Assembly: GCA_036337765.1 (NCBI GenBank)
Contig: JAYZDP010000115.1
Coordinates: 1 to 43,851, forward strand
DNA: 43,851 nucleotides
Origin: JAYZDP01 sp036337765
GTDB lineage: Bacteria; Acidobacteriota; Thermoanaerobaculia; Multivoradales; Multivoraceae
Reading direction: 5' to 3'
Within the stretch, counting starts at the first letter, position 1. The number at the start of each line of letters is the position of its first letter. The translations under genes were made by a program, and so were the position numbers. The notes below the pieces were generated by a model. The model had not been told where the DNA came from. It was given only the letters and a program-made list of their open reading frames with translations, and did not search any database. Shown in pieces: positions 42,175-43,851 of the stretch.

Positions 42175-42288
42175 CTGGGGCCGCGGTAGTCATGCTTGCT
42201 CAGCGAGTCGCAAAGCTGGACCATTCTCATACGACGGCCCCAGCTACCATGCCTTCCCTCCGGGGGGCGCTGGCCGCGCAGGCCCGGA
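42170..42288 (+). repeat. Palindromic interspersed element, copy 3
   Basis: The order from the FKBP stop is arm 42170-42183 (GGTAGCTGGGGCCG), loop 42184-42234, perfect complementary arm 42235-42248, and then the core in reverse orientation (42255-42288). The loop begins CGGTAGTCATGCTTGCTC and ends CTCATACGA, motifs shared with copy 2. The TAG stop of the FKBP gene is at the start of the first arm. The core is the best match of the family (33 of 34 with copy 2; copy 1 has one C fewer). It lies between the convergent FKBP and dienelactone hydrolase genes. Confidence 0.85.
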
Positions 42289-42334
42289 TGGAGTGGCCAA
42301 GCCCGCTTCCCACACCGTCAGCTTTTCGCGTTTG

Positions 42335-43210
42335 CTACGCGAGGGCGGACTCGAACAGGGCCAGCATTCGGCTCCAGGCACGCTCTGCCTGGGCCTCGTC
42401 GTAGACCTGGGAATCGGGCGGACACCAGCCATGCATGGTGCCTTCGTAGACCTCGATCTCCGCCGGTATGTTCGCAGCGGCATACGCGCTCCGGAGGGTG
42501 TTCTTTGCCTCGGGGTTCCGTTCGTCGTCGTTGGCCGCCACACAGTGCAACATGTGGGCGGTCGTGTCCGGGATCAGCAGATGCGGACTATCGGGGGAAT
42601 CGCTCGCGAGCCCACCGCCGTGAAAAGTCGCGCCCGCGCCAAGACGTTCTGCCACGGCAGCCACTGTGCGCATGACCATCGGGCCGCCCATGCAGTAGCC
42701 GGTGGTGCCGATCTTCCGACCCGTATCAACGGATGCCTGTTGATCGAGAAAGCCGACGAACGCCCTGGCATCGGTGAAGTGGGTCTCGGCATTGAGGTTG
42801 CGCGCCATGGGCAGCACTAGCTCACGGACTTCCGGCTGAGCAAAGCTGGCGCCTTCAGCAACAACCGGTGATCGTGCGTCCCGATAAAACGGGTTTGCCA
42901 CGAGTACGGAATAGCCGGATTCGGCCAGGCGCTTGCCCATGGACCTGAAGGCTGGCCGCAGCCCGAGGATGTCGGGCCAGACGAGGACCGCAGGATGTCG
43001 CCCTGCGGACGGGTGTACGAAATAGCAGTCAGCGACGCCATCCGGGGTGGTGATCTCGAGGTCTGTCCCGGTGACGCTCTGGGCGTTCAGTACACGAGGC
43101 AACATCATCCCGAGCCCCGCCGAACCGGCTAGCGTTCCAAACTTGCGCCGGGTCAGGCCTGAACGACGGAGGAACTCATCTACGTCTTGCTGAGTATCTT
43201 GGTCGCACAT
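42335..43210 (-). CDS. Tat-exported dienelactone hydrolase family protein
   Basis: 291 residues from the ATG at 43210, with AAGGAG upstream. The N-terminus has a twin-arginine signal (SGLTRRKFGTLAGSAG, 17-32) ending near LPRVLNAQ. The alpha/beta hydrolase core carries the family's cysteine nucleophile C173 in GYCMGGPMV, an acid in AANDDERNP (D228/D229) and H260 in GTMHGWCPP. Relatives hydrolyse dienelactones from aromatic ring cleavage or other esters. Export is unusual for the classical pathway enzyme and suggests a different extracytoplasmic ester. Its stop is 46 bases from the core of palindromic element copy 3. Confidence 0.88.
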   Translation of the reverse strand: MCDQDTQQDVDEFLRRSGLTRRKFGTLAGSAGLGMMLPRVLNAQSVTGTDLEITTPDGVADCYFVHPSAGRHPAVLVWPDILGLRPAFRSMGKRLAESGYSVLVANPFYRDARSPVVAEGASFAQPEVRELVLPMARNLNAETHFTDARAFVGFLDQQASVDTGRKIGTTGYCMGGPMVMRTVAAVAERLGAGATFHGGGLASDSPDSPHLLIPDTTAHMLHCVAANDDERNPEAKNTLRSAYAAANIPAEIEVYEGTMHGWCPPDSQVYDEAQAERAWSRMLALFESALA

Positions 43211-43289
43211 CTGCCTTCTCCTTGGATCAGGAATCCTCTGGTTTCAGTTGTCCATTGCCCCGGAATCAGCCATTCCATCCTAGACCAGG

Positions 43290-43851
43290 TCAGCGACAGC
43301 TCGCGCTAGCCTCCGCGAGTCCCTCAAGGGCCTCTTCGAGACGCTCGTCCCCATCGGGGCCCGTGAATCGCCAAACTACGTTGCCGCCGCGGTCGACCAA
43401 CATCATGGTCGGCACCGCGCGAACTTTCAGCGCCGTCCAGGCTGAAGACTCCTGGTCGTCGAGGAAGATCGGATAGCGAATACCCTGCTTCTTGATGGCC
43501 TTGCGCACCTTCCTGAGCGCGCCTTCGCCTTCATCGATCGAGAGGCCGACGATGCCCGGCCCCTCGCCGCCCTCCTCGTAGCGTCGCTGCAACTCACCCA
43601 TGGTCTTTTTGCAAGGCTGGCACCACGTTGCCCAAAAGTCGAGGATCGTGAGCTCCCCGCCTCCGATGGGCAGCGGCACGACATGACCGTCCAAACCGCG
43701 CACTGTAGTGGCCGGGACCGCAAAGGGTAGCTCCAGCGGCACCCACCATTCAGGGCTCGCGTCGAACTCGTCCTTGCACTCGTCTGAACAGAAGTAGTAG
43801 TGCTTGCCCTCGTGGGTGCTCATGCCGGCCACCTCTTCGGCTTCGGGCTCG
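43290..43851 (-). CDS. YHS-like metal-binding domain fused to a TlpA-type thioredoxin (5'-partial)
   Basis: The frame is open past the right edge. The last ~150 residues are a TlpA/ResA-type redoxin: GGELTILDFWATWCQPCKKT with the CxxC pair (CQPC), GPGIVGLSIDEGEGALRKVR, SSAWTALKVRAVPTMMLVD (with cis-Pro). Before it lies EGKHYYFCSDECKDEFDASP, which resembles the end of a YHS/heavy-metal-binding domain where FCSxxC holds the metal. The usual first cysteine (PVCGM) is replaced by VAGMS here. The fusion suggests periplasmic copper or disulfide handling, perhaps cytochrome maturation. The start, the signal and any further domain are outside the window. It lies 79 bases upstream of the dienelactone hydrolase gene on the same strand. 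Confidence 0.8.
   Translation of the reverse strand, partial: EPEAEEVAGMSTHEGKHYYFCSDECKDEFDASPEWWVPLELPFAVPATTVRGLDGHVVPLPIGGGELTILDFWATWCQPCKKTMGELQRRYEEGGEGPGIVGLSIDEGEGALRKVRKAIKKQGIRYPIFLDDQESSAWTALKVRAVPTMMLVDRGGNVVWRFTGPDGDERLEEALEGLAEASASCR

Noticed and set aside
1..43851. tRNA, rRNA, CRISPR array, riboswitch, prophage or complete insertion sequence
   Set aside because: I scanned the intergenic spaces and saw no cloverleaf, spaced direct repeats, known riboswitch core or intact transposase with flanking inverted repeats.

Overview
This is a GC-rich, gene-dense stretch of a bacterial chromosome from an uncultivated lineage. It has no rRNA, tRNA, CRISPR or phage genes, so taxonomy has to be inferred from content. 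Two PQQ dehydrogenase lipoproteins, two phytanoyl-CoA-dioxygenase-like oxygenases, a copper-monooxygenase-like c-type cytochrome, a paralogous pair of exported proteins with a GRPDLSGTYD motif, and the remnant of a MacB/ADOP-type ABC permease recall soil or marine-host-associated Acidobacteriota and similar uncultured groups. I hold that placement weakly.

Layout. 1-1778 (+): tail of an exported protein and a c-type cytochrome/copper monooxygenase-like protein, meeting an exported HpcH/HpaI-type aldolase tail to tail (1738-2661, -). 2621-8019 (+): compact run of PQQ dehydrogenase, GNAT acetyltransferase, Tat-exported phosphotriesterase-like hydrolase, SDR and VOC protein. 8395-10977 (-): alpha/beta hydrolase plus Baeyer-Villiger monooxygenase, a ketone-to-ester-to-hydrolysis pair. 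11369-11782 (+): small lipoprotein. 11804-16881 (-): operon of nitroreductase, second PQQ dehydrogenase, broken M28-like peptidase and YtcJ-like amidohydrolase. 16965-18371 (+): sodium/solute symporter. 18377-20518: aminotransferase (-) and PhyH oxygenase (+). 20519-21194: gene graveyard. 21190-24005 (-): enoyl-CoA hydratase, exported protein and LpqC-like esterase. 24134-26170 (+): unknown exported protein and an F420-type LLM oxidoreductase. 26148-29125 (-): DUF35 protein, cysteine-less thiolase homologue and M19 dipeptidase-like lipoprotein. 29220-36812: MBL hydrolase, atypical SDR, ABC permease relic, beta-lactamase-fold hydrolase, second PhyH, B3-type MBL and amidohydrolase. 36898-43851: second GRPDLSGTYD protein, an operon of PPOX, GST and dimethylformamidase-like protein, a tandem FKBP, a dienelactone hydrolase and a YHS/thioredoxin fusion cut by the right edge.

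Function. Most genes encode oxidation, hydrolysis and C-C cleavage of small organic molecules, with much of the work placed outside the cytoplasm (Sec, Tat and lipoprotein signals). This looks like a versatile heterotrophic or co-metabolic repertoire rather than one pathway.

Most unusual signal. Three dispersed copies of a roughly 120-140 bp palindromic repeat (21067-21194, 33131-33269, 42170-42288) share a 33-34 bp GC-rich core. Each begins exactly at the TAG stop codon of the upstream gene and has the same polarity relative to that gene. A truncated REP-associated tyrosine transposase (RAYT) N-terminus lies at 8071-8229, which suggests that these are REP-like elements once moved by a RAYT. 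The window also holds about six decayed genes, so gene erosion is active here.
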